Positions 43,486 to 52,698 are shown, numbered from the stretch's first letter. The stretch: 64,000 nt of DNA from Limimaricola pyoseonensis (GCF_900102015.1 NZ_FNAT01000007.1:62001-126000), one strand, 5' to 3'. Numbers and translations are program-made. The notes: a model not told the origin generated them from the letters alone.

Positions 43486-44378
43486 GCCGGCACCCCGACG
43501 CGGCGCCGCCGCGCCCAGAGCACCACCGCGAGCCCGGCAAGGATCATCGGCAGCGACAGGAGCTGCCCCATGGTCAGGCCCCAGCCGTCGATGTGCAGCG
43601 CGAGGCCGAGAGGGTTGCCGGGGGTCACGAACTGCGCGTCGGGCTGGCGCACGAACTCCACCAGGAAGCGGCCGATGCCGTAGACGAGGAAGAAGGTGCC
43701 CGAGAGCAGCCATGGCCGCTTCAGCGCGCCCCAGCGGAAGGCCATCAGCACGAACAGCACCAGGAGGAACAGCCCTTCGATCCCGGCCTCGTAGAGCTGC
43801 GAGGGGTGGCGCGCGCAGAGCCCCTCGATGCCGGGGCAGTCCTGCGCGGCCGCGCCGGGGAAAATCACGCCCCAGGGCAGGTCGGTCGGCCGGCCCCAGA
43901 GCTCGGCGTTGATGAAGTTGGCGATGCGGCCGAGCAGCAGGGCAGGGGGCGTGGCCAGCGCGATGGTATCGGCCGCGCCGCCGAGCGGCAGCGCGTGGCG
44001 GCGCGCGAAGATCAGAATGGCCAGCACCACGCCGATGAAGCCGCCATGGAAGGACATGCCGCCCTGCCACAGGATCGGGATCTCCCAGGGATGGGTCAGG
44101 TAGTGGCCCGGCTGGTAGAACAGCACGTAGCCCAGCCGGCCGCCGCCGATGATGCCGAGGATGATCCAGCTCAGCAGGTTCTCGAGCTGCGGCGGCGTCA
44201 TGGCGGGCGTGTCGGCGGGCCAGAGCCGCGGGCGTCTCAGCGCCGCGACGGCGAGGCGCCAGCCGAGGATGATGCCCACGATGTAGGCCATGGCGTACCA
44301 GCGCAGCGCGAAGTCGAAGCCGCCGATCGAGACCGAGAAGATCTCGGGCGAGATCTCGGGAAAGGGAATGCCGTTCAT
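43482..44378 (-). CDS. lgt: Prolipoprotein diacylglyceryl transferase
   Basis: A 298-residue membrane enzyme with about seven hydrophobic segments. The ATG at 44378 ([14 protein letters not shown]) is preferred to a TTG at 44414, which adds a basic stretch. Signature motifs are [13 protein letters not shown] and [20 protein letters not shown], holding the essential His and Arg residues. It transfers diacylglycerol from phosphatidylglycerol to the lipobox cysteine, so it should act on the lipoproteins encoded at 4295 and 49726. It leads the coupled lgt - methyltransferase - pgeF operon and is divergent from ubiK. Confidence 0.96.
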   Translation of the reverse strand: MNGIPFPEISPEIFSVSIGGFDFALRWYAMAYIVGIILGWRLAVAALRRPRLWPADTPAMTPPQLENLLSWIILGIIGGGRLGYVLFYQPGHYLTHPWEIPILWQGGMSFHGGFIGVVLAILIFARRHALPLGGAADTIALATPPALLLGRIANFINAELWGRPTDLPWGVIFPGAAAQDCPGIEGLCARHPSQLYEAGIEGLFLLVLFVLMAFRWGALKRPWLLSGTFFLVYGIGRFLVEFVRQPDAQFVTPGNPLGLALHIDGWGLTMGQLLSLPMILAGLAVVLWARRRRVGVPA

Positions 44379-44449
44379 GGCGGTTTGTCTGCGGCCGCGC
44401 GCGGGCGGAGTCAATCGAGCCGCCGGGCCGGGGCGCCGCGATGCGCGGC

Positions 44450-44478
44450 TTGTCGCGCCGGGCCGGCCCGCCCATATA
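44450..44478 (+). promoter_or_regulatory. Likely promoter of ubiK
   Basis: TTGTCG at 44450-44455 and CATATA at 44473-44478 are 17 bases apart, a good sigma-70 arrangement. Transcription would begin near 44486, about 25 bases ahead of the ubiK ATG. Confidence 0.55.
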
Positions 44479-44510
44479 GGGACAAAGCGTTATGCCAGCG
44501 GAGGCCCGCA

Positions 44511-44759
44511 ATGCAGTCCCGGAACAAGATCTTCGACGACCTGTCGCAGCTGATGACCAACGCGATGGGCGTGGCCCAGGGCGCGAAGGACGAGGCCAAC
44601 AACGCCATGCGGTCGATGCTCGACCGCTGGCTGGCCGACCGCGACCTCGTCACCCGCGAGGAGTTCGACGCGGTGCGCGCCATGGCGCAGAAGGCGCGCG
44701 AGGAGAACGAGGCGCTGAAGGCGCGGATCGAGGCGCTGGAGACCAAGACCTCGAACTGA
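44511..44759 (+). CDS. ubiK: Ubiquinone biosynthesis accessory factor UbiK family protein
   Basis: An 82-residue protein of the BMFP/UbiK (YqiC) family. The first half holds NKIFDDLSQLMTNAMGVAQGAKDE and the second half is a charged coiled coil (REEFDAVRAMAQKAREENEAL and IEALETKT), the family's two-part layout. UbiK works with UbiJ to support ubiquinone synthesis in enterobacteria and forms a trimer; a similar role here is likely. GGAGGCCCGCA precedes the ATG. A strong two-way terminator follows. Confidence 0.88.
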   Translation: MQSRNKIFDDLSQLMTNAMGVAQGAKDEANNAMRSMLDRWLADRDLVTREEFDAVRAMAQKAREENEALKARIEALETKTSN

Positions 44760-44783
44760 GCCCGGGCGAAGAGCCGAGCGTGA

Positions 44784-44810
44784 AAGGGGCGGCCCGGCGG
44801 GCCGCCCCTT
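44784..44810. terminator. Strong bidirectional terminator-like hairpin
   Basis: AAGGGGCGGCCC, a three-base loop and its exact reverse complement form a 12-bp stem, ending with TT. It sits between the convergent ubiK and M42 peptidase genes. Confidence 0.7.
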
Positions 44811-44816
44811 CGCGTG

Positions 44817-45854
44817 TCAGGCCGAGAAGCTCTCGAGATAGGCGGCGAGGATGTCGCGCGCGGCCTCGAGATCGGTGCGGTCGACCATCTCGGTCACGGT
44901 GTGGATGTAGCGGGTGCCCACGACCACGCCCACGGCGCGGGCGCCGGCCGCCGCCTGCTGCGCGGCCGCGCCGTCCTGGCCGCCGGCGGCCAGCATGGTG
45001 CGCTGGAACGGGATGCCCCTGTCCTGCGCGAGCTTCTCGAGATCGGCGACGAGGCCGCGATCGGCGATGAAGCTGCTGTCGCGCACATGCAGGCCGAAGC
45101 CCTTGCCCTGCTGGGTGGTGCGGTCCTTGTCCGGCACGCCGGGCGTGTCGCAGGCGAGCGTGGTGTCGACGCCGATGCCGATGTCGGGGCGCACCTTGTA
45201 GGCGGCGGTGCGCGCGCCGCGCAGGCCGACCTCCTCCTGCGTGGTGAAGACCACGTGGATCTCGGCGCCGCGGCCTTTGTCGGCCAGCTGGCGGATCGCC
45301 TCGATGCCGAGCCAGCAGGCGACGCGGTTGTCGAGCGCCTTGGAGACGAACTTCTCGCCCATCTCGAGGAACGGCTCGTCCATCACCACCATGTCGCCGA
45401 TCTTCACCATCTCGGCGGCCTTCGGGCCGAGCCCGGTGTCGACGAAGAACTCGCCCACGTCGGGCACCTTCTTGCGGTCCTCGGGCTTGGAGATGTGCAG
45501 CGGCTTGCCGCCGGGGTTCATCACGCCCTTGATGTCGCCTTCGTCGGTGCAGACCAGCACGCGGCGCGAGAACAGGTTGCGCGGGTCGAAGCCGCCGACC
45601 GGCTGCAGCCAGAGAAAGCCCTTCTCGTCGACATGGCTGACGAGGAAGCCGATCTCGTCCATGTGGCACAGCAGCATGATCTTCGGCGCGCCGTCCGTGG
45701 CGGCGTCGCGGCGGCAGATCAGGCTGCCCATCGGGTCGGTCTCGACATGGTCGAACAGCCCCTCGATCTCCTTGAGGACGAGGTCGCGGACCCGGTGCTC
45801 GTGCCCCGGCACGCCGGGGGTCTCGCAGAGGCGCTTGAGTAGATCGGTGTTCAT
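44817..45854 (-). CDS. M42 family metallopeptidase
   Basis: A 345-residue M42 glutamyl/aminopeptidase. The start is the ATG at 45854 (MNTDLLKRLCETPGVPGHE) behind GGGAGA; the open frame extends 48 codons more but into the intergenic region with DnaA-like boxes. Metal-site motifs are MLLCHMDEIGFLV near residue 65, the bridging aspartate in KALDNRVACWLG, FTTQEEVGLRG and GVDTTLACDTPG. These enzymes form large tetrahedral particles that trim peptides in the cytoplasm. Relatives annotated as endoglucanase M or FrvX are the same family. Confidence 0.92.
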   Translation of the reverse strand: MNTDLLKRLCETPGVPGHEHRVRDLVLKEIEGLFDHVETDPMGSLICRRDAATDGAPKIMLLCHMDEIGFLVSHVDEKGFLWLQPVGGFDPRNLFSRRVLVCTDEGDIKGVMNPGGKPLHISKPEDRKKVPDVGEFFVDTGLGPKAAEMVKIGDMVVMDEPFLEMGEKFVSKALDNRVACWLGIEAIRQLADKGRGAEIHVVFTTQEEVGLRGARTAAYKVRPDIGIGVDTTLACDTPGVPDKDRTTQQGKGFGLHVRDSSFIADRGLVADLEKLAQDRGIPFQRTMLAAGGQDGAAAQQAAAGARAVGVVVGTRYIHTVTEMVDRTDLEAARDILAAYLESFSA

Positions 45855-45927
45855 GATGTCTCCCGTGATTTGCGCGGGAGGCTGCCGCAGCGGCGGGGCC
45901 GTGGCAACGGGCCACGCGGCGGCAGCA

Positions 45928-46030
45928 CCGATTCGGTTATCCACAAGAAATTCGGGAAGCGATTCGTTCCGGGGCCGAATCGGGACACTTATCCCCAACT
46001 GCGCGCTTTACAGCGACTCGGCCAAGACTC
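45928..46030. promoter_or_regulatory. DnaA-box-like sites within a GANTC cluster
   Basis: TTATCCACA at 45937-45945 is a perfect DnaA box and TTATCCCCA at 45989-45997 differs at one base. Each follows an arm of a perfect 9-base inverted repeat (CCGATTCGG 45928-45936; CCGAATCGG 45975-45983). Five GANTC sequences, the CcrM methylation site of alphaproteobacteria, start at 45930, 45961, 45977, 46015 and 46026. All lie in the 274-base divergent space between the M42 and YbjN genes. Confidence 0.5.
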
Positions 46031-46128
46031 ATCATATACCCCACGAGATCGCGGGCCGGAAGGGCTCCCGATGACGCAAGGGCCGCCACCGCGTCGCGGC
46101 CCATGACAGCAAGCACACGAGGCCGGCA

Positions 46129-46632
46129 ATGGCATTCTCAGAGCAGTATCTCGACGCCGACGAGATCCATCCGATCGATCTGGTCGAGCGGGTGGCGGAC
46201 CTGCGCGACTGGGAGGTCGAACGGGTCGACGAGGACCAGATCGCGCTGGGCCTGACCGGGCAGTGGCGCGACTATCGCGCGACGCTGGCCTGGCAGCCGG
46301 CGGACGAGACGCTGCGGCTGGCCTGCTGCTTCGAGATGGACCCGCCAGAGCCGCGGCTGCCGCAGATCCTCGACCTGATCAACCGGATCAACGACCGGCT
46401 CTGGGTCGGCGGCTTCGTGTGGTGGGACGACCGGCGGGTGATGGCCTATCGCTACGGGCTGGCGCTGGCCGGCGGGCAGGTGGCCGGGCCCGAGCAGGTC
46501 GACCGGATGATCGAGGCGGCCTTCACCGCCTGCGAACGCTTCTACCCGGCCTTCCAGCTGGTGTCCTGGGCGCATCGCGACCCGGCGGCGGCGCTGCAGA
46601 TCGCCATCGCCGAGGCCTACGGCCGGGCCTAG
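46129..46632 (+). CDS. YbjN domain protein
   Basis: A 167-residue cytoplasmic protein of the YbjN family. It begins MAFSEQYLDADEIHPIDLV and has the alternating helix-strand pattern of the domain, with LAWQPADETLRLACCFEMD, INRINDRLWVGGFVWW and YRYGLALAGG. YbjN resembles type III secretion chaperones in fold; in enterobacteria it affects motility and stress, but the mechanism is not known. The gene stop overlaps that of the convergent glycosyltransferase by four bases. The upstream space holds the DnaA-like boxes. Confidence 0.85.
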   Translation: MAFSEQYLDADEIHPIDLVERVADLRDWEVERVDEDQIALGLTGQWRDYRATLAWQPADETLRLACCFEMDPPEPRLPQILDLINRINDRLWVGGFVWWDDRRVMAYRYGLALAGGQVAGPEQVDRMIEAAFTACERFYPAFQLVSWAHRDPAAALQIAIAEAYGRA

Positions 46633-47483
46633 ACCCACTGACCGGGCTCCATCAGCCCGGCTTCCAGCAACTGGCGCGACGTGCCGTCGAACCGGGCCGA
46701 GCCGGCCCAGCGCAACCGCGTCGCCGCGGCGCGGGAGGCCGGGTTGCGCCTGAGCGCCTTGGCGGCGCGGAACGAGGCCAGCGCCGCCGTGGGCGAGCGG
46801 TGCCACGGCCCCTCGATCGTGTCGTATTCGGGCGGCGCGAAGCGCCCGTCCGGGTCGCGCCGCATCCCCGGCGCGACCCGCAGCAGCATCGGCCGGGCCA
46901 GGTCGTGCCGCGCGGGGTCGGCGTGTTCCGCGAAGCGTCGGCGCAGCCCGCCGAGGATCCGGACCTGCCGCGGCAGCTGTTGCCCGGCCTCGTCATGGCG
47001 CGGCATGGCGACATAGCCGATCCGGTCGAAGCAGGCGGCGCCGGGGGCGACGCCGTCGGGGTGGGCGGCCACGTCGGCGGGGTAGAGATCGACGATGCAG
47101 CCGCCGACCACCGCCCGGCGCTCGCCCTCCACGAAGCGGCACAGCTCTTCCACGCCGCGGCTCTCGCAATGGGGAAAGAGCAGGTATTCGGCGTTGTGGC
47201 ACCAATGCAGCCACAGCCCCGGCGGCGCGGCAGCGAGCGCGGCGTCGAGCAGCGCCTCGGCGCGGCCGGGGCCGCGGGTCTCTGCGGTGACGAGGTGCAG
47301 CCTCGGGTCGCCGATCGCGGGCGCCTCGAGGTCGTCGGGCAGCACCGCGACGACCCGGCCGAAGCCGAGCCCGAGCAGGTGGCGCAGCGTGCCCTCGATC
47401 TCGGCGGCGTCCTCGGCCAGCATCAGGGCCGTCGGCCCGTCCTCCGGCTGGCCCAGCGCGCGCCGCAGCGCCGTGATCCGCAT
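46629..47483 (-). CDS. Glycosyltransferase family 2-like protein
   Basis: A 284-residue protein starting at the ATG at 47483 behind GAGGGGGATGCG; the open frame upstream is shadow sequence of miaB. The N-terminal half resembles a truncated GT-A fold (ALMLAEDAAEIEGTLRHLLGLGFGRVVAVLPDD) and is followed by WLHWCHNAEYLLFPHCESRGVEEL and VDLYPADVAAHP, a pattern I associate with glycosyl transferase family 2 proteins of Rhodobacterales. Acceptor and sugar are unknown. No signal peptide or membrane segment is visible. Confidence 0.72.
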   Translation of the reverse strand: MRITALRRALGQPEDGPTALMLAEDAAEIEGTLRHLLGLGFGRVVAVLPDDLEAPAIGDPRLHLVTAETRGPGRAEALLDAALAAAPPGLWLHWCHNAEYLLFPHCESRGVEELCRFVEGERRAVVGGCIVDLYPADVAAHPDGVAPGAACFDRIGYVAMPRHDEAGQQLPRQVRILGGLRRRFAEHADPARHDLARPMLLRVAPGMRRDPDGRFAPPEYDTIEGPWHRSPTAALASFRAAKALRRNPASRAAATRLRWAGSARFDGTSRQLLEAGLMEPGQWV

Positions 47484-47591
47484 CGCATCCCCCTCGTGAC
47501 CTGCCGCCGACCTTGCCGGATCGGGCCCACATTGCAAGAGACGGGGCTTTGGCTTAGACCCGCGGCCTGATCTTTCACCGGGGGATGGCGG

Positions 47592-48908
47592 ATGACCCAG
47601 GCGCCCAAGAAGCTCTTCATCAAGACCTATGGCTGTCAGATGAACGTCTATGACAGCGAGCGCATGGCCGAGGCGCTGGGCGCGTCGGGCTACGTCACCA
47701 CCGAGGTGCAGGACGAGGCGGACATGGTCCTGCTCAACACCTGCCACATCCGCGAGAAGGCGGCCGAGAAGGTCTATTCCGACCTCGGCCGGCTGCGGCC
47801 GCTGAAGGAGGCCAAGCCCGACCTGAAGATCGGCGTGGCGGGCTGCGTGGCGCAGGCCGAGGGCGAAGAGATCCTCAACCGGATGCCGCTCGTGGATCTC
47901 GTGGTCGGGCCGCAGAGCTACCACCGCCTGCCGGAGATGGAGGCGCGGGTGGGCCAGGGCGGCCGCGCCGTCGACACCGAGTTTCCCGAGGACGACAAGT
48001 TCGCGGCGCTGAAGAGCCGGCCCAAGGCCAAGCGCGGCCCCACCGCCTTCCTCACCGTGCAGGAGGGCTGCGACAAGTTCTGCGCCTTCTGCGTCGTGCC
48101 CTACACCCGCGGCGCCGAAGTGAGCCGCCCGGCCGAGCGCATCGTCGCCGAGGCGCGCGGGCTGGTGGAGGCGGGCGTGCGCGAGGTCACGCTGCTGGGC
48201 CAGAACGTCAACGCCTGGCATGGCGCTGAGGGCGGCCTCGCGGCGCTGGTGGGCCAGCTCGCGCAGATCGACGGGCTGGAGCGCATCCGCTACACCACCT
48301 CGCACCCCAACGACATGGACGAGGCGTTGATCGCGGCGCATGGGCACGAGGCCAAGCTGATGCCCTACCTGCACCTGCCGGTGCAGTCGGGCTCGGACCG
48401 CATCCTCAAGGCGATGAACCGCAAGCACACCGCCGAAGAGTACATCCGCCTGATCGAGCGCATCCGCGCCGCGCGCCCCGATATCCTGATGACCTCGGAT
48501 TTCATCGTCGGCTTCCCCGGCGAGACCGATGCCGATTTCGAGGCGACGATGGATCTGGTGCGCGAGGTCCGCTACGGCTCGGCCTTCTCTTTCAAGTACT
48601 CGCCGCGCCCCGGCACGCCAGCGGCCGAGCGCAAGGTGCAGGTCGCGCCGGAGGTGATGGACGACCGGCTGCAGCGGCTGCAGGGCCTGCTGACCCAGCA
48701 GCAGCGCGCCGCGCAGGACGCGATGGTCGGGCGCGAGACGACGGTGCTTCTGGAAAAGCCGGGCCGGCTGCCGGGGCAGATGGTCGGCAAGTCCGAGCAT
48801 CTCTTCGCGGTGCATGTCGACGCGCCCGAGGCGCTGCGCGGCGAGATCGTGAAGGTCCGCATCACCGAGGCGGGGCCGAACTCGCTCGGCGGCACGCTCC
48901 TCGCCTGA
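47592..48908 (+). CDS. miaB: tRNA-2-methylthio-N6-dimethylallyladenosine synthase
   Basis: A 438-residue radical SAM methylthiotransferase. The N-terminal UPF0004 domain has [28 protein letters not shown] and GCVAQAEG, giving three cysteines for the auxiliary cluster. The radical SAM motif [15 protein letters not shown] lies near residue 160. A C-terminal TRAM domain follows ([20 protein letters not shown]). It adds the methylthio group to i6A37 of tRNAs. CCGGGGGATGG precedes the ATG. It is a lone gene on its strand here, followed by a 233-base spacer. Confidence 0.96.
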   Translation: MTQAPKKLFIKTYGCQMNVYDSERMAEALGASGYVTTEVQDEADMVLLNTCHIREKAAEKVYSDLGRLRPLKEAKPDLKIGVAGCVAQAEGEEILNRMPLVDLVVGPQSYHRLPEMEARVGQGGRAVDTEFPEDDKFAALKSRPKAKRGPTAFLTVQEGCDKFCAFCVVPYTRGAEVSRPAERIVAEARGLVEAGVREVTLLGQNVNAWHGAEGGLAALVGQLAQIDGLERIRYTTSHPNDMDEALIAAHGHEAKLMPYLHLPVQSGSDRILKAMNRKHTAEEYIRLIERIRAARPDILMTSDFIVGFPGETDADFEATMDLVREVRYGSAFSFKYSPRPGTPAAERKVQVAPEVMDDRLQRLQGLLTQQQRAAQDAMVGRETTVLLEKPGRLPGQMVGKSEHLFAVHVDAPEALRGEIVKVRITEAGPNSLGGTLLA

Positions 48909-49141
48909 TCGCGCGAATCCCGGCAGGGGCAAGGCCGCCGCCTGCCCAAATGTGACTTTCCGACTGGAATTGTTGTTTGAAAACGGGGCAATGACCGGAG
49001 GCGTGGCCGATTGTCCCGACCGCGATCGGCAAAGAATCGCCTAAGCCTTTCCAAGAGGGAAGGGCGCGTTAACACTGTGCTTCGACGCCGCATGGGCCAG
49101 GGCCCTGCGGGATATGACGAGTTCTCAGGAGGACAGTGACT

Positions 49142-49714
49142 GTGGCATTTCTCGATAAGCGGGGCGCGCGGATGATCGGCGCGCTCGTGGCGGCGACGTT
49201 GGGGCTGGGCGCCCTGGCCGGCCCGGCCATGGCCCAGGATCCGCGGGTGGTCGACGCCGAGCGCTACCGGCCCGGCATCTGGATCGACCCCGACGGCTGC
49301 GAGCACTGGGCGATGGATGACGGCGCCGAAGGCTTCATGAGCCCGCACCGCACCCGCGACGGCCGCCCGGTCTGCCACCGCTCGGAGATCTGCGGCGTGA
49401 TGAACACCGACCAGTTCTTCGCCACCGACCGCTTCCACATCTCGGCCGCCGGCCGCGAGGGGCTGCAGCAGTTCTTCCGGCAGGCCGATGCCTTCGGCTT
49501 CCTGATCTACGGCCACACCGACAGCCGGGCGAGCGACGAGTACAACATCCGCCTGTCGAACAACCGCGCCAACGCCGTGGCGCAGGTCGCCCAGAGCGTC
49601 GGGGTGCGGGTGGTCGACGTGCGCGGCTTCGGTGAACGCCAGCCCAAGGCGACCAACGCCACCGCCGCGGGCATGGCGCAGAACCGCCGCGTCGAAATCT
49701 ACTGCCTGCGCTGA
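49142..49714 (+). CDS. OmpA-family outer-membrane protein with an N-terminal DGC...C module
   Basis: A 190-residue exported protein. Two GTG codons are possible: 49136 is only three bases after AGGAGG, while 49142 is nine bases away and is preferred. A Sec signal peptide ends at AMAQ. Residues about 38-78 form a small two-cysteine module (GIWIDPDGCEHW to DGRPVC). Residues about 90-190 are an OmpA peptidoglycan-binding domain with FHISAAGREGLQQF, GHTDSRASDEYN and NRRVEIYC. It should tie the outer membrane to the wall. The module recurs in the lipoprotein encoded 11 bases downstream. Confidence 0.88.
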   Translation: MAFLDKRGARMIGALVAATLGLGALAGPAMAQDPRVVDAERYRPGIWIDPDGCEHWAMDDGAEGFMSPHRTRDGRPVCHRSEICGVMNTDQFFATDRFHISAAGREGLQQFFRQADAFGFLIYGHTDSRASDEYNIRLSNNRANAVAQVAQSVGVRVVDVRGFGERQPKATNATAAGMAQNRRVEIYCLR

Positions 49715-49725
49715 GGAGAGCCGCC

Positions 49726-50025
49726 ATGACCAGTCACAAGATCATCGCGCTCGTCGCCCTGGGCGGCCTCGTCTCGGCCTGCGCCCCGATCGGCCCGGAC
49801 AAGTCGGCCGATCGCGGCATCAACGCCCACAGCCTCTCGACCATGGTGGCCGGGATCTGGGTGGACCCGAACGGCTGCGACCACTGGATCATCGACGACG
49901 GCGTCGAGGGTTACATGTCCGAGCGGCTGACGCCGGACGGGCGGCCGGTCTGCTCGGGCGTGGCCCAGCCGGAGGTCGCGGCGGGGCCCTTCAAGGACGG
50001 CTCGCCGATTCCCGACCCGCTCTGA
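49726..50025 (+). CDS. Small lipoprotein with the same DGC...C module
   Basis: A 99-residue protein with a lipoprotein signal (ALGGLVSAC, Cys19) and a short mature part. Residues 43-76 read as a near copy of the module in the preceding OmpA protein: 23 of 34 positions are identical, including GCDHW, the DDG turn and DGRPVC with both cysteines. The two genes are 11 bases apart behind AGGAGAG and surely cotranscribed, so the products probably work together in the envelope. No named family comes to mind. A terminator-like hairpin follows. Confidence 0.8.
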   Translation: MTSHKIIALVALGGLVSACAPIGPDKSADRGINAHSLSTMVAGIWVDPNGCDHWIIDDGVEGYMSERLTPDGRPVCSGVAQPEVAAGPFKDGSPIPDPL

Positions 50026-50047
50026 GATCGCGCCGACGTGATGGCAG

Positions 50048-50070
50048 GGGCCGCGCCGGGAGCGCGGCCC
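50048..50070 (+). terminator. Terminator-like hairpin after the lipoprotein gene
   Basis: GGGCCGCGC, a five-base loop and GCGCGGCCC form a perfect 9-bp stem followed by TTCC, 22 bases after the stop. It separates the OmpA-lipoprotein pair from phoH. Confidence 0.65.
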
Positions 50071-50225
50071 TTCCGATTCCGGGTCTTGGTTCCCAGATGG
50101 GGCGTGCAACGAAAGCCCGCGCGGGGCGTTTCGGCCGTATCCCGCGCCGCATTCGCTTGCGCGGAGGCGCGCGAATTGCGACCATTGTCACAACCCCCGG
50201 CGCGCATCGGCATGAGGAGTCCTGC

Positions 50226-51215
50226 TTGTCCATCGCCACCCCGACCGAGTCGATTCTCGAGTTTCCCGACAATTTCCTGCTGATCGACCTGTGCGGCGAG
50301 CATGACCGCCATCTCGCGGTGATCGAGGAGCGCTTGGGCGTGCAGATCCTGCGCCGCGGCAACCGCCTGTCGGTGATCGGCGAAGAGCCGGATTCGCAGG
50401 ATGCGGTGCGGGTGCTGCAGGCGCTCTATGCCCGACTCGAGGCGGGCCGGCCGGTCGAGGCCGCCGATGTCGACCGCGAGCTGCGCATGGGCGCGCCCGA
50501 GCCCGACCCCGATGCCGAGCAGATCGACCTGTTCAAGGCCGACCCGGCCGCCGAGCGGATCGAGATCAAGACCCGGCGCAAGCTGGTCGAGCCGCGCACC
50601 GACGCCCAGAAGGCCTATGTGCGGGCGCTGTTCGACCACGAGCTGTGCTTCGGCATCGGCCCGGCCGGCACCGGCAAGACCTATCTCGCCGTCGCGGTCG
50701 GCGTGTCGATGTTCCTGCAGGGCCATGTCGACAAGATCATCCTGTCGCGCCCGGCGGTCGAGGCGGGCGAGAAGCTCGGCTACCTGCCCGGCGACATGAA
50801 GGAGAAGGTCGACCCCTACATGCAGCCGCTCTACGACGCGCTGAACGACTTCCTGCCCGGCAAGCAGGCCGCGAAGATGATGGAGGAGAAGGTGATCGAG
50901 ATCGCGCCTCTGGCCTTCATGCGCGGCCGCACGCTCGCCCGCGCCTTCGTGGTGCTCGACGAGGCGCAGAACGCCACGACCATGCAGATGAAGATGTTCC
51001 TCACCCGTCTGGGCGAGGGCTCGCGCATGGTGGTCACCGGCGACCGCAGCCAGGTCGACCTGCCGCGCGGCGTGGCCTCGGGCCTGCACGACGCAGAGCG
51101 CATCCTGAAGGACATCCCGAAGATCAGCTTCAGCTATTTCACCTCGAAGGACGTCGTGCGCCACCCGCTGGTCGCCGCGATCATCGATGCCTACGAAGCC
51201 GATGGCACCGCGTAA
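50226..51215 (+). CDS. phoH: PhoH family protein
   Basis: A 329-residue PhoH-like ATPase. The start is a TTG at 50226, six bases after GAGGAG; no ATG fits and the longer frame upstream has no support. A KH-like N-terminal part (FLLIDLCGEHDRHLAVIEERLGV) precedes the ATPase with P-loop GPAGTGKT near residue 146 and FVVLDEAQNAT as Walker B, followed by VTGDRSQVDLP. PhoH acts with YbeY in RNA metabolism, and the genes overlap here as usual. It heads the phoH-ybeY-corC-lnt block. Confidence 0.93.
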   Translation: MSIATPTESILEFPDNFLLIDLCGEHDRHLAVIEERLGVQILRRGNRLSVIGEEPDSQDAVRVLQALYARLEAGRPVEAADVDRELRMGAPEPDPDAEQIDLFKADPAAERIEIKTRRKLVEPRTDAQKAYVRALFDHELCFGIGPAGTGKTYLAVAVGVSMFLQGHVDKIILSRPAVEAGEKLGYLPGDMKEKVDPYMQPLYDALNDFLPGKQAAKMMEEKVIEIAPLAFMRGRTLARAFVVLDEAQNATTMQMKMFLTRLGEGSRMVVTGDRSQVDLPRGVASGLHDAERILKDIPKISFSYFTSKDVVRHPLVAAIIDAYEADGTA

Positions 51216-51771
51216 GCCGGTGCGGCCGCCGCTGGTCGACTGCCTGATCGAGGATCACCGCTGGGAAGCGGCCGGGCTCGAGGCGCTGGCCGAGGCCGCC
51301 TGCGCGGCGGCGCTGCAAAGGCTCGACCTCGGGCCAGAGGGCTTCGAGATCAGCCTGCTGGGCTGCTCCGACACCCGGATCGCCGAGCTCAACGCCGATT
51401 TCCGCGGCAAGCCCAAGCCGACCAACGTGCTGAGCTGGCCCTCGGACGAGCGCGGCGCGGCGCGGGACGGGGCCTGGCCCGCACCGCCCGAGCACGACCG
51501 GTTCGGCCCGACCGAGCTGGGCGACGTGGCGATCGCCTACGAGACCTGCGCGCGCGAGGCGGTCGAGGCGGGGCGGCGGATGCAGGACCACGTGACGCAT
51601 CTGCTGGTGCATGGCACCCTGCATCTGCTGGGCTTCGACCACGAGCGCGACGGCGATGCGGCGCTCATGGAAAGGCTCGAGACGGAGATACTTGGCAAGA
51701 TGGGGATCGCGGACCCATATGCCGGGGACCTGACAACTGTGCCGGAAGGAGAAGATGGGCGACGCGATTGA
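51202..51771 (+). CDS. ybeY: Endoribonuclease YbeY (rRNA maturation)
   Basis: A 189-residue YbeY with the zinc motif HGTLHLLGFDHERD near residue 140. The start is uncertain: ATG codons at 51187 and 51202 both lie inside phoH, overlapping it by 29 or 14 bases; the shorter overlap is used. The middle carries LNADFRGKPKPTNVLSWP and GDVAIAYETC, typical of the family. YbeY processes rRNA 3' ends and takes part in ribosome quality control. Its end overlaps the CBS-domain gene by 17 bases, so the four genes are a tight operon. Confidence 0.93.
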   Translation: MAPRKPVRPPLVDCLIEDHRWEAAGLEALAEAACAAALQRLDLGPEGFEISLLGCSDTRIAELNADFRGKPKPTNVLSWPSDERGAARDGAWPAPPEHDRFGPTELGDVAIAYETCAREAVEAGRRMQDHVTHLLVHGTLHLLGFDHERDGDAALMERLETEILGKMGIADPYAGDLTTVPEGEDGRRD

Positions 51772-52693
51772 GACCACCGCCGTGGGCCAGCCCCGCGAGG
51801 GCGGCGATGAGGGCCCCGAGGGGCAAAGTAGCGTCACCGCCGATGGCGGTGGCGGACGCGGATTCTTCAGCCGCATCATCGGGGTCCTCAGCCCCCCGGA
51901 GGCCGAGATCGCGCAGCTCGACGCGCCGCGCAGCTTCGCGCCGGTCCTGCCGGTGCCGGGGATGCTGAACCTGCGGCGGATGCGGGTCGAGGACGTGATG
52001 ATTCCCAAGGCGGACATCACGGCCGTGCCGGTGACAATCCCGATGGACGAGCTGATCGAGGTGTTCCGCGAAAGCGGCCTGACCCGGATCCCGGTCTTCG
52101 ACGGCACGCTCGACACGCCGATCGGCCTGGTCAACCTCAAGGATTTCGCGCTGAAATACTGCTTCGTGCCCGAGCGGCCCGATTTCAGCCTGCGCGAGAT
52201 GCTGCGGCCCTTGCTGTTCGTGCCGCCCTCGATGCCGCTCGGCGTGCTGCTGCAGAAGATGCAGACCGAGCGGATCCACATGGCGCTGGTGATCGACGAG
52301 TACGGCGGCACCGACGGCCTCGTGACCATCGAGGACCTGATCGAGACCGTGGTCGGCGAGATCGAGGACGAGCACGACGTCGACGAGGCGCAGAGCTTCA
52401 TCCGCGAGAAGCCCGGCGTCTGGCTGGCGCTGGCGCGTACACCGCTCGAGAGCTTCGAGGCGGCGGTGGGCATGGACCTGACCGCGCATGAGGAGATCGA
52501 CGAGGAAGAGGTCGACAGCCTCGGCGGGCTGGTCTCGATGCTGGCGGGTCACGTGCCCGCCCGCGGCGAGGTGGTGCCGCATCCGGCCGGCGTCGAGTTC
52601 GAGGTGATCGACGCCGATCCGCGCCGGATCAAGCGGCTGCGGATCCGCCTGCCCGGAAGCCTTTCGGCCCGGGAAACGGTCCGGGAAGCCTGA
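51755..52693 (+). CDS. corC: CBS-domain CorC/HlyC family transporter-associated protein
   Basis: A 312-residue protein. Two CBS repeats span about residues 75-200 (RVEDVMIPKADITAVPVTI and VIDEYGGTDGLVTIEDLIETVVGEIEDEHD), followed by the CorC_HlyC domain (SLGGLVSMLAGHVPARGE). The ATG follows GGAAGGAGAAG. There is no N-terminal DUF21 membrane domain, so it is the soluble CorC-like form, linked with Mg/Co efflux. Its placement between ybeY and lnt is conserved across proteobacteria. Confidence 0.93.
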   Translation: MGDAIETTAVGQPREGGDEGPEGQSSVTADGGGGRGFFSRIIGVLSPPEAEIAQLDAPRSFAPVLPVPGMLNLRRMRVEDVMIPKADITAVPVTIPMDELIEVFRESGLTRIPVFDGTLDTPIGLVNLKDFALKYCFVPERPDFSLREMLRPLLFVPPSMPLGVLLQKMQTERIHMALVIDEYGGTDGLVTIEDLIETVVGEIEDEHDVDEAQSFIREKPGVWLALARTPLESFEAAVGMDLTAHEEIDEEEVDSLGGLVSMLAGHVPARGEVVPHPAGVEFEVIDADPRRIKRLRIRLPGSLSARETVREA

Positions 52694-52698
52694 CCGCG

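Noticed and set aside
45855-46128. Chromosomal replication origin
   Set aside because: Only one perfect and one near DnaA box, no AT-rich unwinding tract, and none of the usual origin neighbours (dnaA, hemE, parAB, gidA) in the window.
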